Numbered from the stretch's first letter, positions 1 to 9,447 are shown. The stretch is 64,000 nucleotides of DNA from Lachnospiraceae bacterium (GCA_029224965.1 JAQXVO010000008.1:1-64000); one strand, 5' to 3'. Numbers and translations: made by a program. Notes: generated by a model from the letters alone, not told the origin.

Positions 1-1068
1 GCACTGGTTTTTCTGTACCTCGCGATCAAGCATGATTTTGAACCGCTCCTGCTGATCCCGATCGCCTTCGGTATGCTGCTTGTCAACATCTATCCGGATG
101 TCATTGCAGCACCGAGTGTTGATTCTCTTGGGATTGAACACGCAGGAGGGCTGTTCTACTATTTCTACCAGCTCGACGAATGGTCCATCCTTCCGTCCCT
201 GATCTTCATGGGCGTCGGAGCAATGACCGACTTCAGCCCTCTGATCGCCAACCCGATTTCATTCCTGATGGGTGCCGGCGCTCAGTTCGGTATCTATGTT
301 GCCTACCTGGTCGCAATCCTTCTCGGATTCAACGATAAGGCAGCGGCAGCAATCTCCATCATCGGCGGTGCTGATGGCCCTACCTCCATCTTCCTTGCCG
401 GCAAACTGGGACAGAGTTCCCTGATGGGCCCGATCGCCGTAGCGGCATATTCCTATATGTCCCTGGTTCCGATCATTCAGCCTCCGATCATGAAGCTCTT
501 TACTTCTGAAAAGAACCGTAAGATTCACATGGCACAGCTTCGTCCGGTATCCAAGCTCGAGAAGATCCTCTTCCCGATCGTCGTTACCATTATCGTATGC
601 CTGATCCTTCCGACCACAGCTCCCCTGGTAGGTATGCTGATGCTTGGAAACCTCTTCAAGGAGTGCGGTGTTGTTCGTCAGCTGACTGATACAGCAAGTA
701 ACGCTATGATGTACATCGTAGTTATTCTTCTGGGAACCTCTGTCGGAGCATCTACTTCCGCAGAAGCCTTCCTCAATGTCTCCACTCTGAAGATCGTCGC
801 TCTGGGCCTGATCGCATTCATGTTTGCAACTGCGGCCGGTATCTGGCTTGGCAACCTTTTGTGCTGGGTTACCAAGGGCAAGATCAATCCTCTGATTGGT
901 TCTGCCGGTGTATCCGCCGTGCCTATGAGTGCCCGTGTATCTCAGAAGGTCGGCGCCGAAGCGGATCCGACGAACTTCCTTCTCATGCATGCCATGGGAC
1001 CGAACGTTGCCGGTGTTATCGGAACAGCCGTAGCTGCCGGTGTATTCATGGCTATTTTCGGAGTCTAA
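1..1068 (+). CDS. oadB: Na+-translocating decarboxylase beta subunit (5' truncated by window edge)
   Basis: Integral-membrane beta subunit of the sodium-pumping decarboxylase family, which couples decarboxylation of a carboxybiotin-bound group to Na+ export. The frame is open from base 1, so 355 C-terminal residues are present and the start lies outside the window. Residues 122-131 (numbered from base 1) carry [10 protein letters not shown], the conserved segment with the Asp implicated in Na+/proton coupling in characterised beta subunits. Several long hydrophobic helices surround it. A good ribosome-binding site (AAAGGAG, 1073-1079) follows for the next gene, which supplies the matching carboxyltransferase. 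The beta subunit alone cannot tell oxaloacetate, methylmalonyl-CoA and glutaconyl-CoA decarboxylases apart; the neighbour points to oxaloacetate. The family call is firm and the substrate is inferred. Confidence 0.93.
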   Translation, partial: ALVFLYLAIKHDFEPLLLIPIAFGMLLVNIYPDVIAAPSVDSLGIEHAGGLFYYFYQLDEWSILPSLIFMGVGAMTDFSPLIANPISFLMGAGAQFGIYVAYLVAILLGFNDKAAAAISIIGGADGPTSIFLAGKLGQSSLMGPIAVAAYSYMSLVPIIQPPIMKLFTSEKNRKIHMAQLRPVSKLEKILFPIVVTIIVCLILPTTAPLVGMLMLGNLFKECGVVRQLTDTASNAMMYIVVILLGTSVGASTSAEAFLNVSTLKIVALGLIAFMFATAAGIWLGNLLCWVTKGKINPLIGSAGVSAVPMSARVSQKVGAEADPTNFLLMHAMGPNVAGVIGTAVAAGVFMAIFGV

Positions 1069-1086
1069 TATAAAGGAGAATGAACA

Positions 1087-2505
1087 ATGGCAGAAGTCAC
1101 AAAGAAACCATTAAAAATTACTGAAACCGTTCTTCGTGATGCCCATCAGTCTCTGATGGCAACACGTATGACAACAGAAGAAATGCTTCCGATCGTTCCC
1201 ACCATGGATAAGGTCGGTTACAACGCCGTAGAGTGCTGGGGCGGTGCCACATTCGATGCCTGCCTTCGTTTTCTTCATGAGGATCCGTGGGAGAGACTGA
1301 GAAAGTTAAGAGACGGCTTCAAGCACACCAAGCTGCAGATGCTTTTCCGCGGCCAGAACATCCTTGGCTACAAGCCCTATGCAGATGATGTTGTCGAGTA
1401 CTTCGTACAGAAGTCCATTGCCAACGGTATTGATATTATTCGAATCTTTGACTGCCTGAACGATCTCAGAAACCTTGAGACCGCTGTCAAGGCTGCCAAG
1501 AAGGAAGGCGGACATGCTCAGGTAGCTCTGTCCTATACTCTGGGCGATGCTTATACCCTGGATTACTGGGTAGAGAAGGCCAAGGCCATCGAAGAGATGG
1601 GGGCAGATTCCATCTGCATCAAGGATATGTCCGGACTTTTGGTTCCCAAGGCAGCATCCGAGCTCTTCACCGCTTTAAGATCTGCAACCGATCTTCCTCT
1701 GGAGCTTCATAACCACTATACTTCCGGTGTTGCTTCCATGACCTGCATGAAGGCTGTTGAAGCAGGATGCGATATCATCGATACCGCCATTTCTCCTTTC
1801 GCCATGGGTACTTCCCAGCCGGCTACCGAGGTTATGGTAGAGGCCTTCAAGGGTACTCCCTATGATACCGGTCTGGATCAGAATCTCCTTGCTGAGATCG
1901 CTGATTATTTCCAGCCCATCCGTGAGAAGTACATCGCAAACGGCCGGATCTCCACCAAGGTTCTGGGCGTTAACATCAAGACCCTTCTCTATCAGGTACC
2001 GGGCGGTATGCTTTCCAACCTGATTTCCCAGCTCAAGGAGCAGGGTAAGGAAGACAAGCTGAGAGAGGTTCTCGAGGAGGTTCCGAGAGTACGTAAGGAT
2101 CTCGGTGAGCCGCCTCTGGTTACACCTTCTTCCCAGATCGTCGGAACTCAGGCCGTATTCAATGTACTGATGGGCGAGCGTTACAAGGTCGTTACCGATC
2201 AGACCAAGGATCTTCTTCTTGGAAAGTACGGCAAGACCGTAAAGCCTTTCAATCCGGAAGTTGTCGAGAAGGCTCTTGGCGACAGAAAGTCCGAGGCTAT
2301 CACCTGCAGACCTGCCGATCTCTTAAAGCCTCAGCTTCCTGAGATGGAGAAGGCCGTTGCACCTTACAAGCAGCAGGATGAGGATACTCTTTCCTATGCT
2401 CTGTTCCCTCAGGTTGCAACCGAGTTCTTCAAGTATCGTCAGGCTCAGCAGACCGGCGTTGATCCCAAGGCTGCTGACAAGAAGAACGGTGCCTATCCTG
2501 TCTGA
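1087..2505 (+). CDS. oadA: Oxaloacetate decarboxylase alpha / pyruvate carboxylase subunit B, carboxyltransferase without biotinyl domain
   Basis: 472-residue carboxyltransferase that moves CO2 between oxaloacetate and biotin. The HMGL-like TIM barrel begins with ETVLRDAHQSL (residues 13-23, metal-binding Asp). It has the HNH metal ligands at 208-210 and the active-site Lys at 179 (IKDMSG), followed by the conserved PYC/OADA helical domain to about residue 450. Full-length OadA/PycB proteins usually run to about 600 residues with a C-terminal biotinyl domain. Here the protein ends in KKNGAYPV with no MKM biotinylation motif, so biotin must be carried by a separate protein, probably encoded upstream outside the window. 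It lies 18 bp after the beta subunit with its own strong ribosome-binding site and is followed by a terminator. Oxaloacetate decarboxylase is the likeliest role given the beta-subunit neighbour. Confidence 0.92.
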   Translation: MAEVTKKPLKITETVLRDAHQSLMATRMTTEEMLPIVPTMDKVGYNAVECWGGATFDACLRFLHEDPWERLRKLRDGFKHTKLQMLFRGQNILGYKPYADDVVEYFVQKSIANGIDIIRIFDCLNDLRNLETAVKAAKKEGGHAQVALSYTLGDAYTLDYWVEKAKAIEEMGADSICIKDMSGLLVPKAASELFTALRSATDLPLELHNHYTSGVASMTCMKAVEAGCDIIDTAISPFAMGTSQPATEVMVEAFKGTPYDTGLDQNLLAEIADYFQPIREKYIANGRISTKVLGVNIKTLLYQVPGGMLSNLISQLKEQGKEDKLREVLEEVPRVRKDLGEPPLVTPSSQIVGTQAVFNVLMGERYKVVTDQTKDLLLGKYGKTVKPFNPEVVEKALGDRKSEAITCRPADLLKPQLPEMEKAVAPYKQQDEDTLSYALFPQVATEFFKYRQAQQTGVDPKAADKKNGAYPV

Positions 2506-2604
2506 TGGCAGATGAAGGTCCTTCCTTCTGTCGGAAATCTGAATCGGGGATAGAATTCCGAAATCCAACGGAAAAATCGGTTTTGAAATCAAATCCGGAA
2601 TAAG

Positions 2605-2647
2605 AAGCTCTGCCTTGCATTTGATTGTGCGAGGCGGAGCTTTTTTG
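2605..2647 (+). terminator. Rho-independent terminator after oadA
   Basis: A 15-bp stem (2605-2619 with 2628-2642, G-T pairs allowed) and an 8-base loop run into a T stretch ending at 2646. It ends the decarboxylase operon. Confidence 0.85.
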
Positions 2648-2663
2648 TCTATATAAAAGTTAG

Positions 2664-2691
2664 AGGACAGCGCTGATAAGTATGCTATAAT
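2664..2691 (+). promoter_or_regulatory. Candidate sigma-A promoter for alsT
   Basis: Consensus TATAAT at 2686-2691 is preceded by TGC (extended -10). A weak -35 (AGGACA, 2664-2669) lies 16 bp upstream. It sits just after the oadA terminator, 46 bp before the symporter start. Confidence 0.6.
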
Positions 2692-2737
2692 GAAAAACAA
2701 AATGTAAATTCGGGAAAGAGGAAGGCGAAAAAAGATT

Positions 2738-4183
2738 ATGAATGAAATACTGACCAGGCTGACAGAGTTTTCATCACGGCTGGATGCCGCAGTATGGGGA
2801 ATCCCCATGCTGATCCTGCTTCTTGGCACAGGTATTTTTCTCAGTGCGAGACTGGGATTTCTCCAGTTCCGAAAATTCGGAACCATCATGAAGAATACCG
2901 TTGGCAAGCTTTTTCAAAAGAAATCGGATACCAGAGAAGGAACTCTGTCCCCGGTCCAGGCCCTGACAACAGCTCTGGCCGGAACGGTCGGAACCGGAAA
3001 CATTGCCGGTGTTGCCGGCGCCATTGCCATCGGCGGTCCCGGTGCCATTTTCTGGATGTGGATTGCGGCTCTATTCGGTATGTGTACCAAATATGCCGAG
3101 ATCGTTCTTTCTGTTCACTACCGGAAGAAAAACGAAAAGGGCGACTATGTCGGCGGGCCTATGTATTACATCGTGAACGGTCTGGGAAGCAAATGGAAAT
3201 GGCTTTCCATTGTCTTCTGTATCTTCGCCATGGTTGCGGCCCTTGGAACCGGCTGTATGACCCAGATCAATACCATTGCCTCATCGATCGGATCGGTTTT
3301 CAGGGCCTATAATCCCTCCATTGATGATACTGCCCTTCACATGATCTATGTCATTATCGGTATTGTAGGCGCAATTCTCACAATTCTTGTCCTTTTCGGC
3401 GGTCTGCAGAGAATCGGCAATGTAACAGAGAAGCTGGTTCCCATTATGGCTCTGGTCTATATTATATCTGCCCTGGTCGTTGTCTTTACGCACGGAAACA
3501 ATATCGGCAGGGTATTTGAACAGATCTTCAGCGGTGCCTTTGATCCTTCCGCCATCGGCGGCGGACTTACAGGCGTGGCTATCCAGCAGGCCATGCGGGC
3601 CGGTTTCGGACGCGGCATTTTTTCCAATGAAGCCGGTCTCGGTACCGCACCGATCGCTCATGCGGCAGCGGATGTCAAGCATCCGGTAGAGCAGGGCATG
3701 TACGGCGTCTTCGAGGTTTTTGCGGACACCATTATCATCTGCACTCTGACTGCACTGGCTATTCTCTGTTCCGGCTGTGCCGGACAGTTCTATGGAAAGT
3801 CCGCGGCGGCGGATCTGACCATCATGGCTTTCTCCACCTCTTTCGGTGACAAGCTGGGTGCTTCCATCATTGCGGTCTGCATTACTCTGTTTGCATTCTC
3901 CACACTTCTGTCCTGGAGTCTTTACGGCGGACGCTGTATGGAGTTTTTGGCCGGACCCCGCGGTATGGCTGTCTATCAGGCAATCTATGTGATCTTTGTC
4001 GTCGTCGGTGCCAGCGTCAAGCTGGATGTGGTCTGGAATCTGGCCGACAGCATGAATGCTCTGATGGCAATACCCAACCTGATCGCTGTTCTGGCCCTGT
4101 CGCCAGTTGTTGTAAGGCTTACAAAGGACTACGCACAGAAGAAGACCGCGAATGAGACCGCGAAGGAGGAAAACCGGTCCTGA
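2738..4183 (+). CDS. alsT: Sodium:alanine/glycine symporter, AlsT (AGCS) family
   Basis: 481-residue membrane transporter of the alanine/glycine:cation symporter family, importing small neutral amino acids with Na+ (or H+). Family segments visible are TALAGTVGTGNIAGVA near residues 77-92 and SNEAGLGTAPIAHAAA near 294-309, the latter being the AGCS signature. About ten hydrophobic helices are evident, beginning with the one at residues 18-38. It has its own promoter and lies between terminated oadA and a separately promoted RpiR-type regulator. The use of Na+ fits the neighbouring sodium-pumping decarboxylase, but the cation is not proven by sequence. Substrate is inferred from the family only. 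Confidence 0.92.
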   Translation: MNEILTRLTEFSSRLDAAVWGIPMLILLLGTGIFLSARLGFLQFRKFGTIMKNTVGKLFQKKSDTREGTLSPVQALTTALAGTVGTGNIAGVAGAIAIGGPGAIFWMWIAALFGMCTKYAEIVLSVHYRKKNEKGDYVGGPMYYIVNGLGSKWKWLSIVFCIFAMVAALGTGCMTQINTIASSIGSVFRAYNPSIDDTALHMIYVIIGIVGAILTILVLFGGLQRIGNVTEKLVPIMALVYIISALVVVFTHGNNIGRVFEQIFSGAFDPSAIGGGLTGVAIQQAMRAGFGRGIFSNEAGLGTAPIAHAAADVKHPVEQGMYGVFEVFADTIIICTLTALAILCSGCAGQFYGKSAAADLTIMAFSTSFGDKLGASIIAVCITLFAFSTLLSWSLYGGRCMEFLAGPRGMAVYQAIYVIFVVVGASVKLDVVWNLADSMNALMAIPNLIAVLALSPVVVRLTKDYAQKKTANETAKEENRS

Positions 4184-4198
4184 AGCGATCGGACCTAA

Positions 4199-4207
4199 TG
4201 ATATAAT
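4199..4207 (+). promoter_or_regulatory. Candidate extended -10 promoter for the RpiR-type regulator
   Basis: TGA followed by consensus TATAAT (4202-4207) lies in the gap after alsT. No convincing -35 is seen. It would give a leader of roughly 105 nt. Confidence 0.45.
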
Positions 4208-4320
4208 GGAAACATTCGGAAAGCCGGACGGATACGAGCAGCTTTTCGGGAAAATATGGATCTGAAACAGACCAAATCAGGCGTTTTTTAGTTTTAAAAG
4301 GAAATCAGACAGGAAAATAC

Positions 4321-5277
4321 ATGTCAACGAACAGCGATCTTATGAACCGGATCAACCGGCACTACAGCCGGATGTCCAAGGGGCAGAAGCTTCTGTCGAA
4401 TTACATTGCAGATAATTATGATAAGGCGGTCTTTTTGACGGCTGCCAAAATGGGAGAGACCGTCGGCGTCTCAGAATCGACGGTGGTCCGCTTCGCTATG
4501 ACGCTTGGCTACAAGGGCTATCCGGATTTCCAGAAGGCCCTGGAGGAAATGGTCCGTAACAAGCTGAATTCCATCCAGAGAATGGAAGTGACCTACGGCC
4601 GGATCAGCCAGTCGAAGATCCTCGAATCCGTCCTCCATTCGGATGAAGAGAAGATCAAGCAGACCCTGCAGGAGATCGATGACAAGGCCTTTGAACTGGC
4701 TGTGGACACCATCTTAAATGCCAGGAGAATCTATGTGATCGGAATCCGTTCCTGCGCATCCTTAGCCAATTTCCTGGCTTTTTATCTGAATTTGATCTTC
4801 GACAATGTCATCCTCCTTCAGACCAATTCCTCCAGTGAAATTTTTGAACAGATGATCCGGATCAATGAGAAGGATGTCATTATCGGAATCAGTTTTCCAC
4901 GCTATTCCATGCGGACCTTAAAGGCCCTGGAATTCGCCAATAACAGGAGCGCCCGGGTCATTACCCTGACAGATTCTGTGAATTCTCCCATGAACCTCTA
5001 TTCCTCCTGCAATCTGATCGCCAAGAGCGATATGGCATCCATCGTGGATTCCCTGGTGGCACCGCTTTCCGTCATCAATGCCCTGATCGTTTCTCTCTGC
5101 ATGAAGAAGCAGGATGAGGTTGCGGACACGCTTGGACTTCTGGAGCATATCTGGGATGAATATCAGGTCTATGAAAGCGATGAAATCGACCGGGTGGATG
5201 ACTCGGTAAAAATGCGCTTCCCCAAGAGAAAATCCAGAGGAAATGCAGAAGAGGACCCGGAGGAAGAAGACTCATGA
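4321..5277 (+). CDS. MurR/RpiR family transcriptional regulator
   Basis: 318 residues with an N-terminal RpiR-type helix-turn-helix (about residues 5-80, including MGETVGVSESTVVRFAMTLGY, split by the recognition helix) and a C-terminal SIS sugar-phosphate-binding domain (about 125-265). The family normally senses phosphosugars or amino sugars and regulates nearby catabolic genes. No sugar genes are next to it, so its ligand and targets are unknown. The last 20 residues are very acidic (AEEDPEEEDS), an unusual tail for the family. It overlaps the downstream flavoprotein by 4 bp (ATGA), suggesting co-translation. A possible ribosome-binding site (AAAAGGAAA) lies further upstream than ideal. Confidence 0.88.
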   Translation: MSTNSDLMNRINRHYSRMSKGQKLLSNYIADNYDKAVFLTAAKMGETVGVSESTVVRFAMTLGYKGYPDFQKALEEMVRNKLNSIQRMEVTYGRISQSKILESVLHSDEEKIKQTLQEIDDKAFELAVDTILNARRIYVIGIRSCASLANFLAFYLNLIFDNVILLQTNSSSEIFEQMIRINEKDVIIGISFPRYSMRTLKALEFANNRSARVITLTDSVNSPMNLYSSCNLIAKSDMASIVDSLVAPLSVINALIVSLCMKKQDEVADTLGLLEHIWDEYQVYESDEIDRVDDSVKMRFPKRKSRGNAEEDPEEEDS

Positions 5278-6593
5278 AAGCAGCAGTCATCGGCGGAGGA
5301 GCCGCCGGCATGATGGCGGCGATCGCTGCCGCCAAAAAGGGTCACAGTGTGACAATCTATGAGAAAAATGAGAAGCTGGGGAAGAAAATCTATATCACCG
5401 GCAAGGGTCGCTGCAACTGTACCAACGCGGCTCCCATCGATGAATTCTTTTCGAACTACATTTCGAATCCCCGCTTTCTCTACAGCTCTCTCTATCGCTT
5501 CACCAATGAAGATCTGATGAAAATGATCGAAAAGGAGGGAATACCTCTGAAGACGGAGAGAGGAAACCGGGTTTTCCCGGTCTCTGATCATGCCTCGGAT
5601 ATTACAAAGGCCCTGGAGACAGAGCTCAAGCGTCTGCATGTGAAGGTCTGTCTTCGGACCGAGGTCAAAGCTCTTCTGACAGAGGAGCTTTCGCCGGAAG
5701 AACTGGGTCCAAAGGAGAAATACACAAAGCGTGTGACCGGTCTGACTTTATCTGATGGCAGGAAGGTTCCGGCGGATGCGGTCATTGTCTGTACCGGAGG
5801 TCTTTCCTATCCGACCACCGGATCGACCGGCGACGGCTACCGCTTTGCCCGGGAGGAGGGACTTAAGGTGACAAATCTTCGGCCGAGCCTGGTTCCCCTT
5901 CGGACGGAGGAAAGCGATATCTATGCCCTCCAGGGCCTGTCCTTGAAGAATGTCAGCCTGACTATGCCCTATGGAAAGAATGCGAAGAAGCAGTCCTTCC
6001 ATGAGCTTGGAGAGATGATGTTCACCCATTTCGGCATCACGGGGCCTCTGGTTTTAAAGGCGTCGGCCAGATGCGGGAAATTCCTGGAGGAGTGCGGGAC
6101 CCTGCCGGCTTTTATCGACTTCAAACCGGCCCTGAGCCCGGATCAGCTGGATCAGAGACTTCTCCGCGATTTCGATCAGCAGCCCAATAAGAACCTCCAT
6201 ACGGTCATGGGCGGCCTGCTTCCGGCCCGGATGATCCCGGTGTTACTGAACCAGACCGGGATTTCGGATGAGAAAAAGGTCCATGACATCACAAAGGAAG
6301 AGCGGGCTCTGCTTGTCGATACATTGAAGCATTTCCGCCTGACCGTAAACGGAACCGAAGGCTTCCGCCAGGCCATTGTGACTCAGGGCGGTGTCTCGGT
6401 CAAGGAAATCTCCCCGTCTACCATGGAGGCAAAAAAGGTCCGCGGTCTGTATTTCGCCGGAGAGGTCCTGGATATCGACGGCTATACCGGAGGTTTCAAC
6501 CTGCAGGCAGCCTTTTCCACAGGCTTTCTGGCAGGAGATGGACTTAAGGATTTGAACACCGCTGCGAATCCCGCAGTGAATCCGGAGAGATGA
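5274..6593 (+). CDS. HI0933-family FAD-dependent oxidoreductase (YtfP/BaiN-like)
   Basis: 439-residue flavoprotein of the HI0933/YhiN family, distantly related to B. subtilis YtfP and the bile-acid enzyme BaiN. The N-terminal Rossmann motif VIGGGAAGMMAA (residues 5-16) binds FAD. GKGRCNCTN (about 44-52) is the family signature, and GYTGGFNLQAAFSTG near the C-terminus completes the FAD site. Length is typical. The physiological substrate is not known for most members, and bile-acid activity should not be assumed. The start ATG overlaps the stop of the RpiR-type regulator by 4 bp, so the two are probably one transcript. Confidence 0.88.
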   Translation: MKAAVIGGGAAGMMAAIAAAKKGHSVTIYEKNEKLGKKIYITGKGRCNCTNAAPIDEFFSNYISNPRFLYSSLYRFTNEDLMKMIEKEGIPLKTERGNRVFPVSDHASDITKALETELKRLHVKVCLRTEVKALLTEELSPEELGPKEKYTKRVTGLTLSDGRKVPADAVIVCTGGLSYPTTGSTGDGYRFAREEGLKVTNLRPSLVPLRTEESDIYALQGLSLKNVSLTMPYGKNAKKQSFHELGEMMFTHFGITGPLVLKASARCGKFLEECGTLPAFIDFKPALSPDQLDQRLLRDFDQQPNKNLHTVMGGLLPARMIPVLLNQTGISDEKKVHDITKEERALLVDTLKHFRLTVNGTEGFRQAIVTQGGVSVKEISPSTMEAKKVRGLYFAGEVLDIDGYTGGFNLQAAFSTGFLAGDGLKDLNTAANPAVNPER

Positions 6594-6677
6594 TTTCTGC
6601 AGGAGAAGGATGAAAGAAAATCTTTGAATGATAAGGCTGGACAGTAGCCAGATGAGAGAGAGGAAAGATAGACCATT

Positions 6678-7352
6678 ATGAAGAAAATTATGAATGTCGC
6701 AATTGACGGACCTGCCGGCGCAGGTAAAAGTACCATTGCCAGACGGGCAGCTAAGGAGCTGGGCTATATTTATGTCGATACCGGTGCCATGTACCGGGGC
6801 ATGGCCTATCATATATTAAAGAAGGGCATTGATTTAAAGGATGAAGCGGCTGTCTCGGCAGAAGCAGAGAAGCTTTCCGTCTCCATTTCCTATGAAAAGG
6901 GCGAACAGGCTGTCCTGGTCAATGGGGAGAATGTGACACCCTTTATCCGGACGCCGGAGGTCAGTGCTGCCGCATCTACTGTCAGTGCCTATTCCAAGGT
7001 CCGCGCAGCTCTTCTGAATCTGCAGAAGGACCTGGCAAAGAAGCAGTCGGTTCTCATGGACGGCCGGGATATCGGAACGGTCGTTCTGCCTCAGGCCGAT
7101 GTGAAGATCTTCCTTACCGCCAGCGCTGAGATCCGTGGAAAGAGACGCTATGATGAACTGATCGCCAAGGGACAGACCGCAGATCTGGACCAGATCATTG
7201 AGGACGTGAAGAAGCGTGACGAGCAGGATATGAACCGGACCATCGCACCCCTTCGCCAGGCGGAGGATGCTATTCTCGTGGATTCCTCCCATATGTCAAT
7301 TGAGGAAGTCACCGATCGGATCGTAAGTCTGGTCAAGATGAAAGAAGTCTAA
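6678..7352 (+). CDS. cmk: Cytidylate kinase
   Basis: 224 residues. Phosphorylates CMP and dCMP with ATP in pyrimidine nucleotide recycling. The P-loop GPAGAGKSTIARR is at about residues 11-23, with YVDTGAMYRG following and DGRDIGTVV in the CMP-binding region, all diagnostic for Cmk. The next gene, ispH, starts 2 bp after the stop, and rpsA overlaps ispH. The order cmk-ispH-rpsA is a classic clostridial arrangement. A ribosome-binding site (GAGAGAGGAAAG) precedes the ATG. Confidence 0.96.
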   Translation: MKKIMNVAIDGPAGAGKSTIARRAAKELGYIYVDTGAMYRGMAYHILKKGIDLKDEAAVSAEAEKLSVSISYEKGEQAVLVNGENVTPFIRTPEVSAAASTVSAYSKVRAALLNLQKDLAKKQSVLMDGRDIGTVVLPQADVKIFLTASAEIRGKRRYDELIAKGQTADLDQIIEDVKKRDEQDMNRTIAPLRQAEDAILVDSSHMSIEEVTDRIVSLVKMKEV

Positions 7353-7353
7353 T

Positions 7354-8223
7354 ATGAAGGTAATTCTCGCACAGAGCGCGGGCTTCTGCTTCGGCGTCAA
7401 GCGGGCGCTGGAAACCGTTGAAAGAGAAATCAAGAAGGATGACGGCCGACCTATCTATACCTACGGACCAATCATTCATAATGAGATCGTTGTGGATGAT
7501 CTGAAGGCCCGCGGAGTCAATGTCATGGATGAGGACTGTGACCTGGATCAGATGGACAAGGGAACCGTTATTATCCGTTCGCACGGTGTCTCTTCGGAAG
7601 TCATGGACCGGCTGAAGGATCATGGCTTTGAAACGGTCGATGCCACCTGTCCCTTCGTCCTGAAAATACACAGGGTCGTCAATGAGTATGCCAAAAAAGG
7701 CTACCATATCATTATTACAGGAAACCGAGAGCACCCGGAGGTCGAAGGCATCATCGGCTGGATTCCGGGTGATGACTATGAAGTCATCAGCACGAAGGAA
7801 GAGGCGGAAAGCCTTTCTCTGCCTTTGGACAGAAAAATCTGTCTGGTTTCCCAGACGACCTTTAATTACAAGAAATTTGAAGAACTTGTTGAAATAATTG
7901 AGAATAAAGGTTATAGTATATTTTGTTTGAATACGATCTGCAGCGCTACAGCTGAGCGCCAGAATGAGGCGGCAGCGGTTGCAGATAAAGTTGATGTGAT
8001 GATTGTTATAGGCGGTAAACACAGTTCTAATTCACAGAAGCTCTACGAGATTTGTAAAGAGATCAATCCCCGGACCTACTTTATCCAATCTCGAGACGAC
8101 CTGGATCTGTCCGTAATCGAATCCATTGACAGCGTAGGAATAACAGCAGGGGCGTCAACGCCACAAAAAATTATTCAGGAGGTTCAGGAAACATGCCAGA
8201 ACAGAGCTTTGAGGAAATGCTGA
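7354..8223 (+). CDS. ispH: 4-hydroxy-3-methylbut-2-enyl diphosphate reductase
   Basis: 289-residue Fe-S enzyme of the last step of the MEP isoprenoid pathway, making IPP and DMAPP from HMBPP. The three cluster cysteines are visible: Cys12 (GFCFGVKRA), Cys99 (DATCPFV) and Cys196 (TICSATAERQ). HGVSSEV and HSSNSQKL supply substrate-binding residues. In several clostridia IspH and ribosomal protein S1 are fused into one polypeptide. Here they are separate genes in different frames with a 31-bp overlap, so translation of rpsA begins inside the ispH coding sequence. Confidence 0.96.
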   Translation: MKVILAQSAGFCFGVKRALETVEREIKKDDGRPIYTYGPIIHNEIVVDDLKARGVNVMDEDCDLDQMDKGTVIIRSHGVSSEVMDRLKDHGFETVDATCPFVLKIHRVVNEYAKKGYHIIITGNREHPEVEGIIGWIPGDDYEVISTKEEAESLSLPLDRKICLVSQTTFNYKKFEELVEIIENKGYSIFCLNTICSATAERQNEAAAVADKVDVMIVIGGKHSSNSQKLYEICKEINPRTYFIQSRDDLDLSVIESIDSVGITAGASTPQKIIQEVQETCQNRALRKC

Positions 8224-9299
8224 ACGAATCGTTCAAGACGATTCACAACGGGGAAATCGTAGAAGGTACCGTTATTGCGGTAAAGCCGGATGAGATCGAT
8301 CTTAATATCGGTTATAAGTCCGATGGAGTAATCACTCGTAACGAGTATTCCGATGACTCCAATCTTGATCTTACAACCGTTGCCAAAGTTGGCGATAAGA
8401 TGGAAGCAATTGTTGTAAAGACTCAGAATGATGACAACATGGTTGTCCTTTCTTACAGACGTCTTGCTCAGGAGAAGGGTAACGAAAAGCTGAGAGAAGC
8501 TTTTGAGAACCATGAAGTACTGACCGGTAAGGTCGTTAAGGTTCTGAACGGCGGTCTTTCCGTTGTTGTTGATGATGCAAGAGTATTCGTTCCTGCAAGT
8601 CTTGTTGCGGATACCTATGTCAAGGATCTGCATCAGTATGACGGCAAGGAAATCGAATTTGTTATTACTGAATTCAATCCCAGAAAGAGAAGAATCATCG
8701 GTGATCGTAAGCAGCTTCTGGTTGCCAAGAAGGAAGAGCTTCAGAAGGAATTCTTCGAGAAGATCCATGTTGGCGACGTCATCGAAGGAACTGTCAAGAA
8801 CGTTACAGATTTCGGTGCATTCATCGATCTCGGCGGCGTAGACGGACTGCTTCATATCTCTGAGATGAGCTGGGGCCACGTTGATAACCCGAAGAAGCTT
8901 TATCATGTAGATGATAAGGTTCGTGTCTTCATCAAGAATATCAACGGTCATAAGATTGCACTTTCCCGCAAGTTCGAGGATGAGAATCCTTGGAACGGCG
9001 CAGCTGAGAAGTATGCAGTCGGCACTGTAGTAACCGGTAAGGTTGCACGTATGACTGACTTTGGTGCATTCATCGAGCTTGAGCCGGGCATCGATGCTCT
9101 GCTTCATGTTTCTCAGATTTCCAAGGAGCATGTTGACAAGCCTTCCGATGTACTGAAGACCGGTGAGGAAGTTACTGCTAAGGTTGTTGAGCTGCGTGAG
9201 AACGAGCACAAGATCTCCCTCAGCATCAAGGCTCTTGAGCAGGATAACGAGAATTCCGACTACGCTGATGTTAATGTTGACGATTACAAGAATCAGTAA
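8193..9299 (+). CDS. rpsA: 30S ribosomal protein S1 homologue (four S1 domains)
   Basis: 368 residues with four S1 RNA-binding repeats at about 18-85, 103-170, 188-258 and 275-345. The third and fourth carry the classic VTDFGAFIDLGGVDGLLHISEMS-type core (quoted in part: FGAFIDL, LLHISEM; FGAFIEL, LLHVSQI). Firmicute S1-like proteins are shorter than the six-repeat E. coli S1, and this length fits. The ATG is preceded by a perfect AGGAGG (8177-8182), 10 bp away and inside ispH, which supports internal initiation. Codon use shifts to that of a highly expressed gene after the overlap. A strong terminator follows. Confidence 0.95.
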   Translation: MPEQSFEEMLNESFKTIHNGEIVEGTVIAVKPDEIDLNIGYKSDGVITRNEYSDDSNLDLTTVAKVGDKMEAIVVKTQNDDNMVVLSYRRLAQEKGNEKLREAFENHEVLTGKVVKVLNGGLSVVVDDARVFVPASLVADTYVKDLHQYDGKEIEFVITEFNPRKRRIIGDRKQLLVAKKEELQKEFFEKIHVGDVIEGTVKNVTDFGAFIDLGGVDGLLHISEMSWGHVDNPKKLYHVDDKVRVFIKNINGHKIALSRKFEDENPWNGAAEKYAVGTVVTGKVARMTDFGAFIELEPGIDALLHVSQISKEHVDKPSDVLKTGEEVTAKVVELRENEHKISLSIKALEQDNENSDYADVNVDDYKNQ

Positions 9300-9335
9300 T
9301 CTTCTGTCGATTCAGCATTCATATTAATTGAAATG

Positions 9336-9367
9336 AGAGCCCCGGGCATTGCCCGGGGCTCTTTTTT
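9336..9367 (+). terminator. Rho-independent terminator after rpsA
   Basis: A perfect 12-bp GC-rich stem (9336-9347 with 9351-9362), a 3-base loop and a T run. It ends cmk-ispH-rpsA. Confidence 0.93.
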
Positions 9368-9447
9368 CTTGTCTGGATTTAATAATAATGATGACTTATT
9401 GACTCAGCTGATCATACGCATGACAACCACATGAAATGATATGGCTG

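Noticed and set aside
259-990. Long minus-strand open frame opposite oadB
   Set aside because: It mirrors a well-conserved gene, is rich in Cys, His and Arg, and has no ribosome-binding site.
8184-9209. 341-codon minus-strand frame opposite rpsA
   Set aside because: A byproduct of codon bias in rpsA; no ribosome-binding site and no domain.
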